A stretch of 64,000 nt of DNA from Agrobacterium vitis (GCF_014926405.1 NZ_JACXXJ020000005.1:1741001-1805000); one strand, 5' to 3'; shown: positions 49,334 to 59,409, counted from the first letter of the stretch. Program-made: numbers and translations. The notes: generated by a model not told the origin, from the letters alone.

Positions 49334-50485
49334 ATGTCGGCAGGCGGTTCGGGACGCTCAGGTATCGCCCTGACGGAAAAGCAACGAACCGCCTGGCTAA
49401 GGCTGATCCGCTCCGACAATGTCGGCCCCGCCACCTTTCGCGACCTGATCAACAATTTCGGCACCGCCGAACGTGCGTTGGACATGCTGCCCGAACTGTC
49501 GCAGCGCGGCGGCGCTACCCGCTCCATCCGAATCGCTACAGTGGCCGAGGCCGAACGCGAGCTGGAATTTGCCCGCAAATTCGGTGCGCGATTCGTCGGG
49601 ATCGGCGAGCCGGACTATCCCCCGGCGCTGCGCCAGATCGACGCGGCACCGCCGATTCTGGCCATGAAAGGCCAAGGAAGCACTGCAATCCGCCCCTCGA
49701 TCGGCATCGTCGGATCGCGCAATGCCTCAATCAGCGGCGTAAAAATGGCAGCCATGCTGGCACGCGATTGCGGCACAACCGGCTACACCATCACATCAGG
49801 TCTGGCGCGCGGTATCGATGCGGGCGCGCATCGGGCAAGCCTGGACACTGGCACGATGGCGGCACTGGCCGGTGGGCTCGACCGCCCCTACCCGCCTGAG
49901 AATGTCGATCTGCTGAAAGACATCTGGGATGGCAAGGGTGTGGCGATCAGCGAAATGCCATTTGGCTGGGAGCCTCGCGCCCGCGATTTTCCAAGACGCA
50001 ACCGCTTGATTGCCGGGACCTCGCTTGGGGTTGTGGTGATAGAAGCCGCCAGCCGCTCCGGTTCGCTGATTACCGCGCGGCTGGCTGCCGATTTCGGACG
50101 GCTGGTGTTTGCCGTGCCGGGCTCGCCGCTCGATCCGCGCTGTCATGGTACCAATGGACTGTTGAAAAACGGTGCGACGATCACCACCGAGGCCCGGGAT
50201 ATTCTCGAGGCGCTATCCCCGCTCAGCAGTATTGACTTGTTTTCCCAGCCGCAGGTGGAAGAGCCGGTCTATGAAGAAAGCGAGACCTTCAACCAGCCAC
50301 CCGGCGAACAGGATCGCAGCCGGATCATCGATGCGTTGGGCATAACGCCGGTCGAGGTCGATGATATCATTCGCCACACGCAATTACCGCCATCCGCCGT
50401 CTATCTGGTGATGCTGGAACTGGATATCGCCGGGCGCCTGCACCGTCATCCCGGTGGACTGGTTTCGATTGCACCGCTGGATTAA
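49334..50485 (+). CDS. dprA: DNA processing protein DprA/Smf
   Basis: DprA protects incoming single-stranded DNA and loads RecA during transformation. The 383-aa protein has an N-terminal SAM-like helical region (KQRTAWLRLIRSDNVGPATF), a Rossmann-like core (IGIVGSRNASISG, TSGLARGIDAGAHRASLD, FPRRNRLIAGTSLGVVVIEA, SGSLITARLAADFGR) and a C-terminal winged-helix segment (RIIDALGITPVEVDDIIRHT). It follows plsY by six bases and lies upstream of topA, a common dprA-topA arrangement. Confidence 0.96.
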   Translation: MSAGGSGRSGIALTEKQRTAWLRLIRSDNVGPATFRDLINNFGTAERALDMLPELSQRGGATRSIRIATVAEAERELEFARKFGARFVGIGEPDYPPALRQIDAAPPILAMKGQGSTAIRPSIGIVGSRNASISGVKMAAMLARDCGTTGYTITSGLARGIDAGAHRASLDTGTMAALAGGLDRPYPPENVDLLKDIWDGKGVAISEMPFGWEPRARDFPRRNRLIAGTSLGVVVIEAASRSGSLITARLAADFGRLVFAVPGSPLDPRCHGTNGLLKNGATITTEARDILEALSPLSSIDLFSQPQVEEPVYEESETFNQPPGEQDRSRIIDALGITPVEVDDIIRHTQLPPSAVYLVMLELDIAGRLHRHPGGLVSIAPLD

Positions 50486-50977
50486 AGTTGGACTTCGCGC
50501 ATTCGCGCCTTGAACGATTTTCAAAGCGATCTTTTGGCGTTTGAGATCATTCTTGGCGCTTTGTGGCGGCGTTGAAGGTCGCCGGCCTCTTCAAAAGCCA
50601 TCTCGATCAGGTAGCACAGCATTTGCGCGCCCTCTTTTTCGGCAACCAGCCGCAATTCGCCCAGCATCTGGCGCACATAGGCTATGCTTTCCCGGCTATG
50701 AAGTTCCGCTGCGCCACTGCCCGTCATTACGTGTTCCCGTCGTGGAAATACAACCTGAATATGTATAATTGCTACCTATGCAACATATGATACAGAATTG
50801 ATTTATGATTGCAATACCATTTTCATAAACTTTTGGTTGTGCAAACGTGTGATGGATAAAATGCATGAGGGGACTTGACCCCGGCGCAATCCCTGTCCAT
50901 GTCGAACCATCGATGCTTGAACCCTCGCCAGAATCGACGCCATATGCAACAAACGGGGCCATGTTCAGAGAAACAGA
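50486..50977. other. dprA-topA intergenic region
   Basis: A 492-base gap holding the small minus-strand gene at 50521-50727 and, from 50740 to 50830, an AT-rich tract likely to contain promoters (for example TATAAT at about 50764-50769). No other structure is recognised. Confidence 0.45.
50521..50727 (-). CDS. Small conserved hypothetical protein (68 aa)
   Basis: The product (MTGSGAAELHSRESIAYVRQ, then MLGELRLVAEKEGAQMLCYL and IEMAFEEAGDLQRRHKAP) is helical and resembles small rhizobial proteins with the pattern Y-ML-EL--A----LLYL-M---EA, which I know only as uncharacterised. It lies antisense between dprA and topA. The ribosome-binding site is weak, so the start is uncertain. Confidence 0.65.
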   Translation of the reverse strand: MTGSGAAELHSRESIAYVRQMLGELRLVAEKEGAQMLCYLIEMAFEEAGDLQRRHKAPRMISNAKRSL

Positions 50978-53692
50978 ATGAATGTAGTCGTTGTCGAATC
51001 CCCTGCCAAAGCCAAGACGATCAACAAGTATCTCGGACCGGGATATAAGGTGCTCGCCTCCTTCGGCCATGTCCGCGACCTGCCTGCCAAGGACGGCTCG
51101 GTCCTGCCGGATCAGGATTTCGAAATGCTATGGGAAGTGGACACCGCCTCTGCCAAACGCATGAAGGACATTGCCGATGCGATGAAGGGGGCCGATGCCT
51201 TGTTTCTCGCAACCGACCCGGATCGTGAGGGTGAAGCGATTTCCTGGCATGTGCTGGATCTCTTGAAGAAGAAGAAGGTGATCGGCGACAAGCCAGTAAA
51301 GCGCGTGGTTTTCAACGCCATCACCAAGAAAGCCGTGCTCGACGCCATGGCTGCCCCGCGTGATATCGATGGCGATCTGGTCGATGCCTATCTGGCGCGC
51401 CGTGCGATGGACTATCTGGTCGGCTTCAATCTGTCGCCGGTTCTGTGGCGCAAGCTGCCCGGTGCCCGTTCGGCAGGCCGCGTCCAATCGGTGGCCCTGC
51501 GGCTGGTTTGCGACCGGGAAAACGAGATCGAACGATTCGTCTCGGAAGAATACTGGAACCTGTCGGCGCTTCTGAAGACTCCACGCGGCGATGAATTCCT
51601 GGCTCGTCTGGTGTCCGCGGATGGCAAGCGCTTGCAAGCGCGCAGCGTTGGCAATGGCGACATGGCCAACCGGCTGAAAGACCTGCTCGACGGCGCAAAC
51701 TATGTGGTGGAATCGATTGAGGCCAAGCCCGTCAAGCGCAACCCATCGCCGCCGTTTACAACTTCTACGCTACAACAGGCCGCCTCCTCCAAGCTCGGTT
51801 TCTCCGCCTCGCGCACCATGCAGGTGGCGCAGAAGCTTTATGAGGGCGTTGATATTGGCGGCGAGACCGTCGGTCTGATCACCTATATGCGTACCGATGG
51901 CGTGCAGATGGCCCCGGAAGCCATTGAGGCCGCCCGCGCCGCGATTACCCAGCAATTCGGCCCGCGCTATATGCCGGAAAAGCCGCGCTTCTATTCCACC
52001 AAGGCGAAAAACGCCCAGGAAGCGCATGAAGCTATCCGCCCGACCGATTTCAACCGGACACCGGATCAGGTGCGCCGCTATCTCGATGCCGACCAGTTGC
52101 GTCTTTACGATCTGGTCTGGAAGCGCGGCATTGCCAGCCAGATGGCGTCTGCCGAAATCGAGCGGACCACCGCTGAAATCCTCGCCGACAAGGCCGGTGA
52201 AAAAGCCGGCTTGCGCGCCGTTGGCTCGGTCATCCGCTTCGACGGCTTCATCGCCGCCTATACTGATCACCGTGAGGAAGGCGAAAAGAGCGACGACGAT
52301 GATGAAGATGGCCGCCTGCCGGAGATCAACGCCCGCGAGGCGCTGGCCAAGCAAAAGGTCAATGCCACCCAGCATTTCACCGAGCCGCCACCACGCTATT
52401 CGGAAGCGACCCTGATCAAGAAGATGGAAGAGCTTGGCATTGGCCGGCCCTCGACCTATGCCGCGACGCTGAAGACGCTCAGCGACCGCGAATATGTTGT
52501 TATCGACAAGCGTAAGCTGATCCCCGAAGCCAAGGGCCGTTTGGTGACGGCATTCCTGGAAAGCTTCTTCACCCGCTATGTCGAATATGATTTCACCGCC
52601 GATCTTGAAGAAAAGCTCGACAAGATTTCTGCCGGCGAGCTGAACTGGAAAGACGTGCTGCGCGAATTCTGGCAGAATTTCTTTGCCCAGATCGAAGGCA
52701 CCAAGGAATTGCGCGTCACCAACGTGCTCGACGCGCTGAATGAGGCGCTGGCCCCACTGGTGTTCCCGAAGCGCGAAGATGGCTCGGACCCGCGCATCTG
52801 CCAGGTTTGTGGCACCGGCAATCTGTCGCTGAAGCTGGGTAAATACGGCGCCTTCGTCGGCTGCTCCAATTATCCGGAATGCAACTTCACCCGCCAATTG
52901 TCCGCTGATGGCGGCACGGAAGCGGAAGCCGTCGGCAATGAACCGAAAGCACTGGGTGAAGATCCGACAACCGGTGAACAGATCACGCTTCGCAGCGGCC
53001 GTTTCGGTCCTTACGTCCAGCGTGGCGATGGCAAGGAAGCCAAGCGCTCGTCCCTGCCCAAGGGTTGGTCGCCGACCGATGTGGATTTTGACAAGGCGCT
53101 GTCACTGCTGTCACTGCCGCGCGAAGTCGGCCTTCACCCGGAAACCGGCAAGATGATGACTGCGGGGCTTGGCCGCTATGGACCTTTCGTGCTGCATGAT
53201 GGCACCTATGCCAATCTCGATGGTATCGAGGATGTGTTGACCATCGGCCTCAACCGCGCCGTCACGGTTCTGGCTGAAAAGCAAGCCAACCCCGGTGGCC
53301 GTGGCCGCGCCGCACCTGCCGCCCTGAAAGAGATCGGCGATCATCCCGATGGCGGCGCGATTACCGTGCGCGATGGCCGCTATGGTCCCTACGTGAATTG
53401 GGGTAAGATCAATGCGACCATTCCCAAAGGCATGGACCCGCAAGCCGTGACCATGGAAGAGGCGATTGCCCTGATCGTCGAGCGCGCCGCCAAGGAAGGC
53501 AGCGGCAAGACCAAGGCGAAACCTGCGGCCAAATCCGCGGCCACCAAGAAAGCGCCTGCGAAAAAACCGGCTGCGAAAGCCACCAAGGCCGATGCGGATG
53601 ACGCCGCCGACGCCAAACCAAAGAAAGCAGCTGCCAAGCCGAAGGCGACGAAGCCCAAGGCAAAGCCCGCCGCAAAAACAGAGAAAGCCTGA
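50978..53692 (+). CDS. topA: DNA topoisomerase I
   Basis: The type IA enzyme relaxes negative supercoils. The 904-aa protein starts MNVVVVESPAKAKTINKYLG (Toprim), has the acidic DPDREGEAISWHV motif, the active-site Tyr in GLITYMRTDGVQ near residue 304, and the EAHEAIRPT block. A single Cys4 zinc motif (CQVCGTGNLSLKLGKYGAFV...CSNYPEC) at about residue 608 is followed by three Toprim-associated repeats of RSGRFGPYV type and a Lys/Ala-rich C-terminal tail (AKPAAKSAATKKAPAKKPAA) that binds nucleic acid. rnr starts two bases downstream. Confidence 0.98.
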   Translation: MNVVVVESPAKAKTINKYLGPGYKVLASFGHVRDLPAKDGSVLPDQDFEMLWEVDTASAKRMKDIADAMKGADALFLATDPDREGEAISWHVLDLLKKKKVIGDKPVKRVVFNAITKKAVLDAMAAPRDIDGDLVDAYLARRAMDYLVGFNLSPVLWRKLPGARSAGRVQSVALRLVCDRENEIERFVSEEYWNLSALLKTPRGDEFLARLVSADGKRLQARSVGNGDMANRLKDLLDGANYVVESIEAKPVKRNPSPPFTTSTLQQAASSKLGFSASRTMQVAQKLYEGVDIGGETVGLITYMRTDGVQMAPEAIEAARAAITQQFGPRYMPEKPRFYSTKAKNAQEAHEAIRPTDFNRTPDQVRRYLDADQLRLYDLVWKRGIASQMASAEIERTTAEILADKAGEKAGLRAVGSVIRFDGFIAAYTDHREEGEKSDDDDEDGRLPEINAREALAKQKVNATQHFTEPPPRYSEATLIKKMEELGIGRPSTYAATLKTLSDREYVVIDKRKLIPEAKGRLVTAFLESFFTRYVEYDFTADLEEKLDKISAGELNWKDVLREFWQNFFAQIEGTKELRVTNVLDALNEALAPLVFPKREDGSDPRICQVCGTGNLSLKLGKYGAFVGCSNYPECNFTRQLSADGGTEAEAVGNEPKALGEDPTTGEQITLRSGRFGPYVQRGDGKEAKRSSLPKGWSPTDVDFDKALSLLSLPREVGLHPETGKMMTAGLGRYGPFVLHDGTYANLDGIEDVLTIGLNRAVTVLAEKQANPGGRGRAAPAALKEIGDHPDGGAITVRDGRYGPYVNWGKINATIPKGMDPQAVTMEEAIALIVERAAKEGSGKTKAKPAAKSAATKKAPAKKPAAKATKADADDAADAKPKKAAAKPKATKPKAKPAAKTEKA

Positions 53693-53694
53693 CC

Positions 53695-56067
53695 TTGAGC
53701 AAATCCCCGCGACCCGACACCCGCAGCCTCACCAACAGAACGCGGAAGGCGGAGCTTGCGGCGAAAAAGGCAGCGGACAAGAATGAAACGGTGATCATTC
53801 ACGGGGCGGTGCCGCCCCGTGAAATCCTGATGCAGTTCATCACCGACAATCCCGACCGGGCCTCCAAGCGCGAAATCGCCAAGGCTTTCGGCCTGAAGGG
53901 CGAAGCCCGTATTGAATTGAAGGAAGCCCTGCGGGCTTTGGAAGAAGACGGGCTGGTCAACAAGAACCGCAAGTCGCTGAGCCGACCCGGTGCGCTGCCG
54001 CCCGTGACCGTTCTCGACATCACCACCCGTGACAAGGATGGCGACCTGATCGGGCGTCCCGCAGAATGGCCGGATGAATTGGGTGCTGCCCCTGCTGTCT
54101 CCATCCGCCAGTCGAGCGCGGACCGCGCCAAGGGCAAGACGCCGGTTGGCGGGCTTGGCGACCGGGTTCTGGCAAAGATTTTCCCGTCGAAGGACCGCGC
54201 TGGTCCGGCCTATACCGCCCGGATCATCAAGGTGATCGACAAGCGACGCGGGGCGCTTTTGGGCGTTTACCGCGAAATGGCCGGTGATACCGGCGGCAGG
54301 CTGATGCCCATTGAGCGGCGCGGCGAGGAGATGGTCATCGAGGCCGCCGATGTCGGCGACGCCCGCGACGGCGATCTGGTCGAGGTGGAAGTCGGGCGGC
54401 TCTCCAGCCGTCTGGGCCTTGCCCGCGCCAAGGTTCTGTCGGTGATCGGCTCGGTGGCATCAGAAAAAGCGATCTCGATGATCGCCATCCACGCCCATGG
54501 CATTCCGCATATCTTCCCGCAATCGGTGCTGGACGAGGCCGATGCCGCCAAACCAGCCAGCATGGCGCATCGGGAGGACTGGCGCAGCCTGCCGCTGGTC
54601 ACCATCGACCCGCATGACGCCAAGGACCATGACGATGCTGTTCACGCTGAGCCGGACCCCTCGCCCGATAATCCGGGCGGCGTGATCGTCACCGTGGCGA
54701 TTGCCGACGTCTCCTATTACATCCGCAGTAAGTCGGCGCTGGATCGCGAGGCGCTGAAGCGCGGCAATTCGGTCTATTTCCCCGACCGGGTCGTGCCGAT
54801 GCTGCCGGAGCGGATTTCCAACGATCTCTGCTCGCTGCGCGAGGGCGTTGACCGGCCGGCGCTGGCCGTGCGCATGGTATTTTCCCATGAAGGCCGTAAG
54901 GCCAGCCATACCTTTCATCGCATCATGATGAAGAGTGCGGCCAAACTGTCCTACCAACAGGCACAGGCCGCTATTGACGGCAACCCGGATGACAAGGCTG
55001 GGCCGCTGCTGGAGCCGATCCTGAAGCCGCTTTGGGCCGGCTATGCGATTCTGAAGCGTGGCCGCGACCGCCGTCAGCCACTGGAACTGGACATGCCGGA
55101 GCGCAAAATCATCCTTAAAGCCGATGGCACAGTGGATCGGGTCTTTGTACCAGAACGGCTGGACGCCCATAAGCTGATCGAGGAAATGATGATCCAGGCC
55201 AATGTGGCCGCCGCCGAGACGCTGGAGAAGAAAAAACAGCCGCTGGTCTACCGTATCCACGACACGCCAACATTGGCCAAGCAGGAAGTGCTGCGCGAGT
55301 TCCTGGCCACCATCGGCTTTTCACTGGCCAAGGGCGGCAATCTGCGCTCCAATTCGTTCAATGGCATCCTCGCCAAGGCGCAGGACACGCCCCACCAGAC
55401 CATCGTCAACGAAATGGTGCTGCGCTCCCAGAGCCAGGCGGTCTATAGCCCTGAGAATATCGGCCATTTCGGCTTGAACCTTTTGAAATACGCGCATTTC
55501 ACCTCACCCATCCGCCGCTACGCCGACCTGATCGTGCATCGGGCGCTGGTTGGCACGCTGGGGCTTGGCGAAGGCGGCATTACATCCGATGAAGAAGCGG
55601 CGCTGGCCGATGTCGCCGCCGAAATCTCCACCTTCGAGCGCCGCGCCATGGCCGCCGAGCGTGACACGATCAACCGGCTGATCGCCCATCACCTGGCAAC
55701 CCGGATCGGCGACGAATTCGACGGGCAGGTTTCCGGCGTCACCAAATCCGGCCTGTTCATCTCGCTTCCGCAATATGGCGCCGATGGCTTCATTCCGGTC
55801 TCAACGCTTGGCCGCGACTATTTCATCTACGACGAGGCACACCAAGCTTTGACCGGTGAAAAGACCGGGCTTGGGTATCAATTGGGGGACAGCGTCAGTG
55901 TCAAGCTGGTGGAAGCCGTGCCGCTCGCGGGTGCCTTGCGGTTTGAAATCCTCAGCGAAGGCAAGAAAATGCCGACCGGCATCCGTTCCTTCCACAAGAC
56001 AACACGGCGCGGACGGCCTGGTCCCGGCAAGACACCGGGAACAAGACCACCACGTAGCAGGCGTTGA
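53695..56067 (+). CDS. rnr: Ribonuclease R
   Basis: RNase R is a processive 3'-5' exoribonuclease that degrades structured RNA. The 790-aa protein probably begins at the TTG at 53695 (SKSPRPDTRSLTNRTRKAEL), two bases after topA. An N-terminal winged-helix (FITDNPDRASKREIAKAFGL), cold-shock domains, the RNB domain with catalytic aspartates in TIDPHDAKDHDDAVHAE (about residue 304), FTSPIRRYADLIVHRAL, and a C-terminal S1 domain (GQVSGVTKSGLFISLPQYGA) precede a basic tail (RRGRPGPGKTPGTRPPRSRR). Confidence 0.97.
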   Translation: MSKSPRPDTRSLTNRTRKAELAAKKAADKNETVIIHGAVPPREILMQFITDNPDRASKREIAKAFGLKGEARIELKEALRALEEDGLVNKNRKSLSRPGALPPVTVLDITTRDKDGDLIGRPAEWPDELGAAPAVSIRQSSADRAKGKTPVGGLGDRVLAKIFPSKDRAGPAYTARIIKVIDKRRGALLGVYREMAGDTGGRLMPIERRGEEMVIEAADVGDARDGDLVEVEVGRLSSRLGLARAKVLSVIGSVASEKAISMIAIHAHGIPHIFPQSVLDEADAAKPASMAHREDWRSLPLVTIDPHDAKDHDDAVHAEPDPSPDNPGGVIVTVAIADVSYYIRSKSALDREALKRGNSVYFPDRVVPMLPERISNDLCSLREGVDRPALAVRMVFSHEGRKASHTFHRIMMKSAAKLSYQQAQAAIDGNPDDKAGPLLEPILKPLWAGYAILKRGRDRRQPLELDMPERKIILKADGTVDRVFVPERLDAHKLIEEMMIQANVAAAETLEKKKQPLVYRIHDTPTLAKQEVLREFLATIGFSLAKGGNLRSNSFNGILAKAQDTPHQTIVNEMVLRSQSQAVYSPENIGHFGLNLLKYAHFTSPIRRYADLIVHRALVGTLGLGEGGITSDEEAALADVAAEISTFERRAMAAERDTINRLIAHHLATRIGDEFDGQVSGVTKSGLFISLPQYGADGFIPVSTLGRDYFIYDEAHQALTGEKTGLGYQLGDSVSVKLVEAVPLAGALRFEILSEGKKMPTGIRSFHKTTRRGRPGPGKTPGTRPPRSRR

Positions 56068-56213
56068 AAATACGCGCCGAGTTCGTATATCTGGGCTTCG
56101 TAAATGAAGCCAGTCGAAGCGCTTGTGCGCAAATGCCGCGATGAAATATCAACTTTCATGCCCCATCTTTGATCAAAGCCTATAGGATTTGATAGAAGTT
56201 CAGGAGGAACCGC

Positions 56214-56669
56214 ATGTCTGTCAGCCAGTCTCCCCCCGTTATCCGCTTCGGCGGCGGCAAGGATGCGGTTCGCCCGCTTGGACGCTCCATCCTGCGCGGT
56301 CTGATGTGTACCTGTCCGGCCTGCGGCTCCGGTCGCCTGTTCAAGGCCTTCCTGAAGCCGGTCGATACCTGCGCAGCCTGCGGCGAGGATCTTTCCCATC
56401 AGAGGGCCGACGACCTGCCGCCCTATATCGTCATCATGATCGTCGGCCATGTGCTGCTGGGCGGCTATATGATGACCGATCTGGTCTTCGTGCTGTCAAC
56501 CTGGGCGCATCTGGCGATCTGGACACCGATTGCCGTCGTCGTCTCTCTGTTAATCATCCAGCCCATCAAGGGCGGCGTGGTCGGGCTGCAATGGGCGCTG
56601 CGCATGCATGGTTTCGGGGACGAGCCTGAGGTGATCGAGGACTACGACGAGCGCTATCCGCCAAAGTGA
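56214..56669 (+). CDS. DUF983 membrane protein
   Basis: The 151-aa product has two CxxC pairs (CTCPACGSGRLFKAFLKPVD and TCAACGEDLSHQ) forming a probable zinc ribbon, followed by two membrane helices (PYIVIMIVGHVLLGGYMM; AIWTPIAVVVSLLIIQPI), the DUF983 layout. AGGAGG precedes the ATG at 56214. The function is unknown; the family is found in alphaproteobacteria, often near rnr and rpmG as here. Confidence 0.92.
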   Translation: MSVSQSPPVIRFGGGKDAVRPLGRSILRGLMCTCPACGSGRLFKAFLKPVDTCAACGEDLSHQRADDLPPYIVIMIVGHVLLGGYMMTDLVFVLSTWAHLAIWTPIAVVVSLLIIQPIKGGVVGLQWALRMHGFGDEPEVIEDYDERYPPK

Positions 56670-56922
56670 CGGTTTCAACGAGCCATATCGGATGGACCAG
56701 CCAGGCCAAACCAACCCAGGTCGGGCGACGTATTAAGACAATCAAATAAGTAGTTTTCTGCATAGTGGCTTAAACCGGTTTCGATTTTTGCCATTATGGA
56801 GTAAAGCCCCGGAGGATCGCTGGCATATTATGAGATGTAATCGGCCTTTGTTGCCCTGGCATGACGCCTTGCGCTGTTATCCTTCACCGCGCATTGCGTG
56901 CATTTTCTTCTAAGGACCTTCC

Positions 56923-58107
56923 ATGTCTGACACCAGAGACCCTGTTACCGGACATCGTGAAGAGATCCATTGGCCATCGCTGATTGCCGCAGTCTCATCG
57001 ATTTCCGCTGTGGGCATTGCCATCGGGCTTGGATTGCCTCTGCTCAGCATCATTCTGGAAAAACGCGGCATTCCCTCCACCCTGATCGGGCTGAATTCAG
57101 CCATGGCAGGCGTTGCGGCGATGATTGCCGCGCCAATCACCACCAGGCTCGCGCACCGTGTCGGGGTGGCGCAGACCATGATCTGGGCGGTGCTGCTGGC
57201 AGCGCTCAGTTCGCTCGGCTTCTATTACGCCGAAGCCTTCTGGATGTGGTTTCCCCTGCGGCTGGTGTTTCACGGCGCAACGACGACATTGTTCATCCTG
57301 TCGGAATTCTGGATCAATGCCGCCGCCCCACCGTCGCGGCGCGGGCTGGTGCTCGGCATTTATGCCACGGTCCTATCGGTCGGTTTTGCAGCAGGCCCCT
57401 TGTTGTTTTCGATTGTCGGCAGTGAAGGCGTATTGCCCTTTGCCATCGGTGCGGTTGCCATCCTGATGGCAGCGGTGCCGATCTTCGTTGCCCGCAACGA
57501 AAGCCCGGCGCTGGATGAAAAGCCAGAGATGCATTTCTTCCGCTATATCTTCCTGGTGCCAACCGCCACAGCCGCCGTCTTCGTGTTCGGCGCGGTGGAA
57601 GTCGGTGGACTGTCACTGATGCCCGTCTATGCCACCCGTATCGGCTTCACAGAGGCCCAGTCAGCCCTGCTGCTCACTGTGATGGGGGTTGGCAATATGG
57701 TGTTCCAGATCCCGCTTGGCATGCTCTCCGACAAGCTTAGGGATCGCCGCTTGCTGCTCGGCGCCCTGGCAACGGTCGGTCTGATCGGATCGCTGCTGCT
57801 GCCGCTGATCTCCCATAGCTGGATGGCGATGGCCGTCATCCTGCTATTCTGGGGCGGCTGCGTGTCGGGGCTCTACACAATCGGCCTCAGTCATCTGGGC
57901 TCCCGACTCACCGGATCTGATCTGGCAGCCGCCAATGCCGCCTTCGTTTTCTGCTACGCCGTTGGCACGGTGGCCGGACCACAAGTCGTGGGTGCAGCGA
58001 TTGACATGGGCGGAAATGCCGGTTTTGCCTGGTCGATTGCCGGCTTCTTTGCGTTATATGTGGTTCTTTCCGTCGCACGATTGTTTTTCAAGGGTGCGCG
58101 GGGTTGA
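56923..58107 (+). CDS. Major facilitator superfamily transporter
   Basis: The 394-aa inner-membrane protein has twelve predicted helices in two six-helix halves, with MFS loop motifs at TRLAHRVGVAQTM (loop 2-3, degenerate) and GMLSDKLRDRRLLLG (loop 8-9, GxxxDRxGRR type), and a RRGLVLGIYATVLSVGFAAG motif in helix 5. The substrate is unknown; sugar/drug-efflux (YbfB/YcaD-like) relatives have this pattern. It lies between DUF983 and rpmG with its own upstream region of 253 bases. Confidence 0.9.
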   Translation: MSDTRDPVTGHREEIHWPSLIAAVSSISAVGIAIGLGLPLLSIILEKRGIPSTLIGLNSAMAGVAAMIAAPITTRLAHRVGVAQTMIWAVLLAALSSLGFYYAEAFWMWFPLRLVFHGATTTLFILSEFWINAAAPPSRRGLVLGIYATVLSVGFAAGPLLFSIVGSEGVLPFAIGAVAILMAAVPIFVARNESPALDEKPEMHFFRYIFLVPTATAAVFVFGAVEVGGLSLMPVYATRIGFTEAQSALLLTVMGVGNMVFQIPLGMLSDKLRDRRLLLGALATVGLIGSLLLPLISHSWMAMAVILLFWGGCVSGLYTIGLSHLGSRLTGSDLAAANAAFVFCYAVGTVAGPQVVGAAIDMGGNAGFAWSIAGFFALYVVLSVARLFFKGARG

Positions 58108-58200
58108 CTTTTCGGTGGCGATTTGTAGTTTCCGCCCAGATTTGCCGTGGGCCCTGAAGGTCGTCACGGCTTTGTGTTATTCATGTAAGGCAGGACGACC

Positions 58201-58368
58201 ATGGCCAAGGCTACAACCATCAAGATCAAGCTGCTGTCGACAGCCGATACGGGTTTCTTCTACGTCACCACCAAGAACAGCCGTACGATGACGGACAAGA
58301 TGACGAAGACCAAATACGACCCGATCGCTCGCAAGCATGTCGAGTTCAAGGAAACCAAGATCAAGTGA
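58201..58368 (+). CDS. rpmG: 50S ribosomal protein L33
   Basis: The 55-aa basic protein ([20 protein letters not shown], then [20 protein letters not shown] and [15 protein letters not shown]) is the L33 of the large ribosomal subunit near the E site. It has no cysteine, so it is the zinc-independent C-minus form. It is followed after 24 bases by a strong terminator. Other open frames over this gene on the minus strand are shadows. Confidence 0.96.
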   Translation: MAKATTIKIKLLSTADTGFFYVTTKNSRTMTDKMTKTKYDPIARKHVEFKETKIK

Positions 58369-58392
58369 TCCTGGTTCTTCGTAAGAAGATTG

Positions 58393-58423
58393 AAAAGCGC
58401 GCTCCATCCGGCGCGCTTTTTTT
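58393..58423 (+). terminator. Intrinsic terminator of rpmG
   Basis: AAGCGCGC (58395-58402) pairs with GCGCGCTT (58411-58418) and is followed by a run of seven T. It is the textbook form of a Rho-independent terminator. Confidence 0.95.
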
Positions 58424-59409
58424 ATGCCGTTTTGAGGATGCGCCAGCACGCCACGCAGACCGACTCTAAAAGCCGAGCCCGATCCTGCGCCTGTGGCAAT
58501 AGGCGTAAGGACGCTGTCGGCGCGAGGACAGTAACCCCACGCATAGAGAGGGGCGCTGGATAGAATGCATCGGAAACCATCCTGACCGCGAAACGCAGAA
58601 CGCCGCCTCCGGACAAGGAAGCGGCGTTGGGAAGCGGCGTTGGAATGGGGGTCGGCGGGCATGCAATAACGGCACGAGGAACCGCTTGATAATCGCACAC
58701 CTGCCGACCAACCCCACGACCCAGGAGATGCGGCGGACCTGAGCACCATGGGGTATTGGTTAAACCTGTTATTCGTCAGTTTTTACTGCTTAATTTCTCA
58801 GATCCACAGGGATCGATGGATATCTCTAAGCAGCTTATAAAAACGGCATTTATTAAGAACCACAGCACACGTTAAAGCACAGCTTGCTATGGATGTATCG
58901 TAGTTGTCCCAACTATGCGCATATGAAATAAAAAATCAACATTTTCTTAACCGTTGCATCTTTTCGATGTCGGCATGGTTAAATTCTGCTCATTTCCGCT
59001 TCGTAAAAACAAATAGAATTAACACTCCAGAGAGGCAAGTATTTTCTCTCAAAAACTCTCGATATCGACGAAAAATTGTCGTTATCAACAATTCGAAAAA
59101 CATAATTTTCTATTGCACCTCCATTTCTATCCAAAACAGAGTACAAAAATAAAACTATACCCTTATTTATTTATGGTATATTTTTTATTTTTTTAAAAGA
59201 AAATAGACATGTATCGAGCACATCTACAAGCTCTCGGAAAAGTCCGGGCAAACATGGCTTTCCATGTCAGGAGCAAATTTTTGCCAAACCGAATCCTTGA
59301 ACACGCGCATGGATGTAACGGAAAATCACGGCAGATGAATTTTTGATGATGCGGGAGAGCGGGCTCCACGTGACCCCAAACACAAAGGCACACCTGTGCT
59401 GAAATTACT
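58424..59409. other. Long non-coding region between rpmG and pleD
   Basis: Nearly 1 kb without a credible gene. The left third is GC-rich and holds a hairpin with an overlapping 13-bp tandem repeat (58599-58642). From about 58760 to 59215 it is strikingly AT-rich, with tracts such as TTTATTTATGGTATATTTTT and inverted CtrA-like half sites at 58947-58954 and 58975-58982. The open frames of 60-90 codons have no domain, poor starts and low-complexity composition. It could host a small RNA, a regulatory region for an unseen gene, or a remnant of inserted DNA. Confidence 0.5.
58599..58642. repeat. Hairpin with tandem 13-bp repeat
   Basis: AACGCCGCCTCC (58599-58610) can pair with GGAAGCGGCGTT (58617-58628) with one mismatch around a GGACAA loop. 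The 3' arm is part of a perfect 13-bp tandem duplication (GGAAGCGGCGTTG at 58617-58629 and 58630-58642), so a second, alternative pairing is possible. Confidence 0.6.

Noticed and set aside
51770..52897. 375-codon minus-strand frame over topA
   Set aside because: Antisense to topoisomerase I; no domain.
58422..58717. Minus-strand frames of 80-92 codons after rpmG
   Set aside because: They run through the terminator region and a tandem repeat, with no ribosome-binding site and no domain.
58177..58749. 190-codon minus-strand frame over rpmG and downstream
   Set aside because: It overlaps the real L33 gene and its terminator and has low-complexity composition.
58947..58982. Inverted CtrA-like half sites TTAACCGT and ATGGTTAA; similar motif near 61488
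   Set aside because: Spacing does not match the TTAA-N7-TTAA CtrA box and AT-rich DNA produces such octamers by chance; kept only as a remark.
58904..59152. 82-codon plus-strand frame in the AT-rich region
   Set aside because: Composition follows the AT bias of non-coding DNA; no ribosome-binding site and no similarity.
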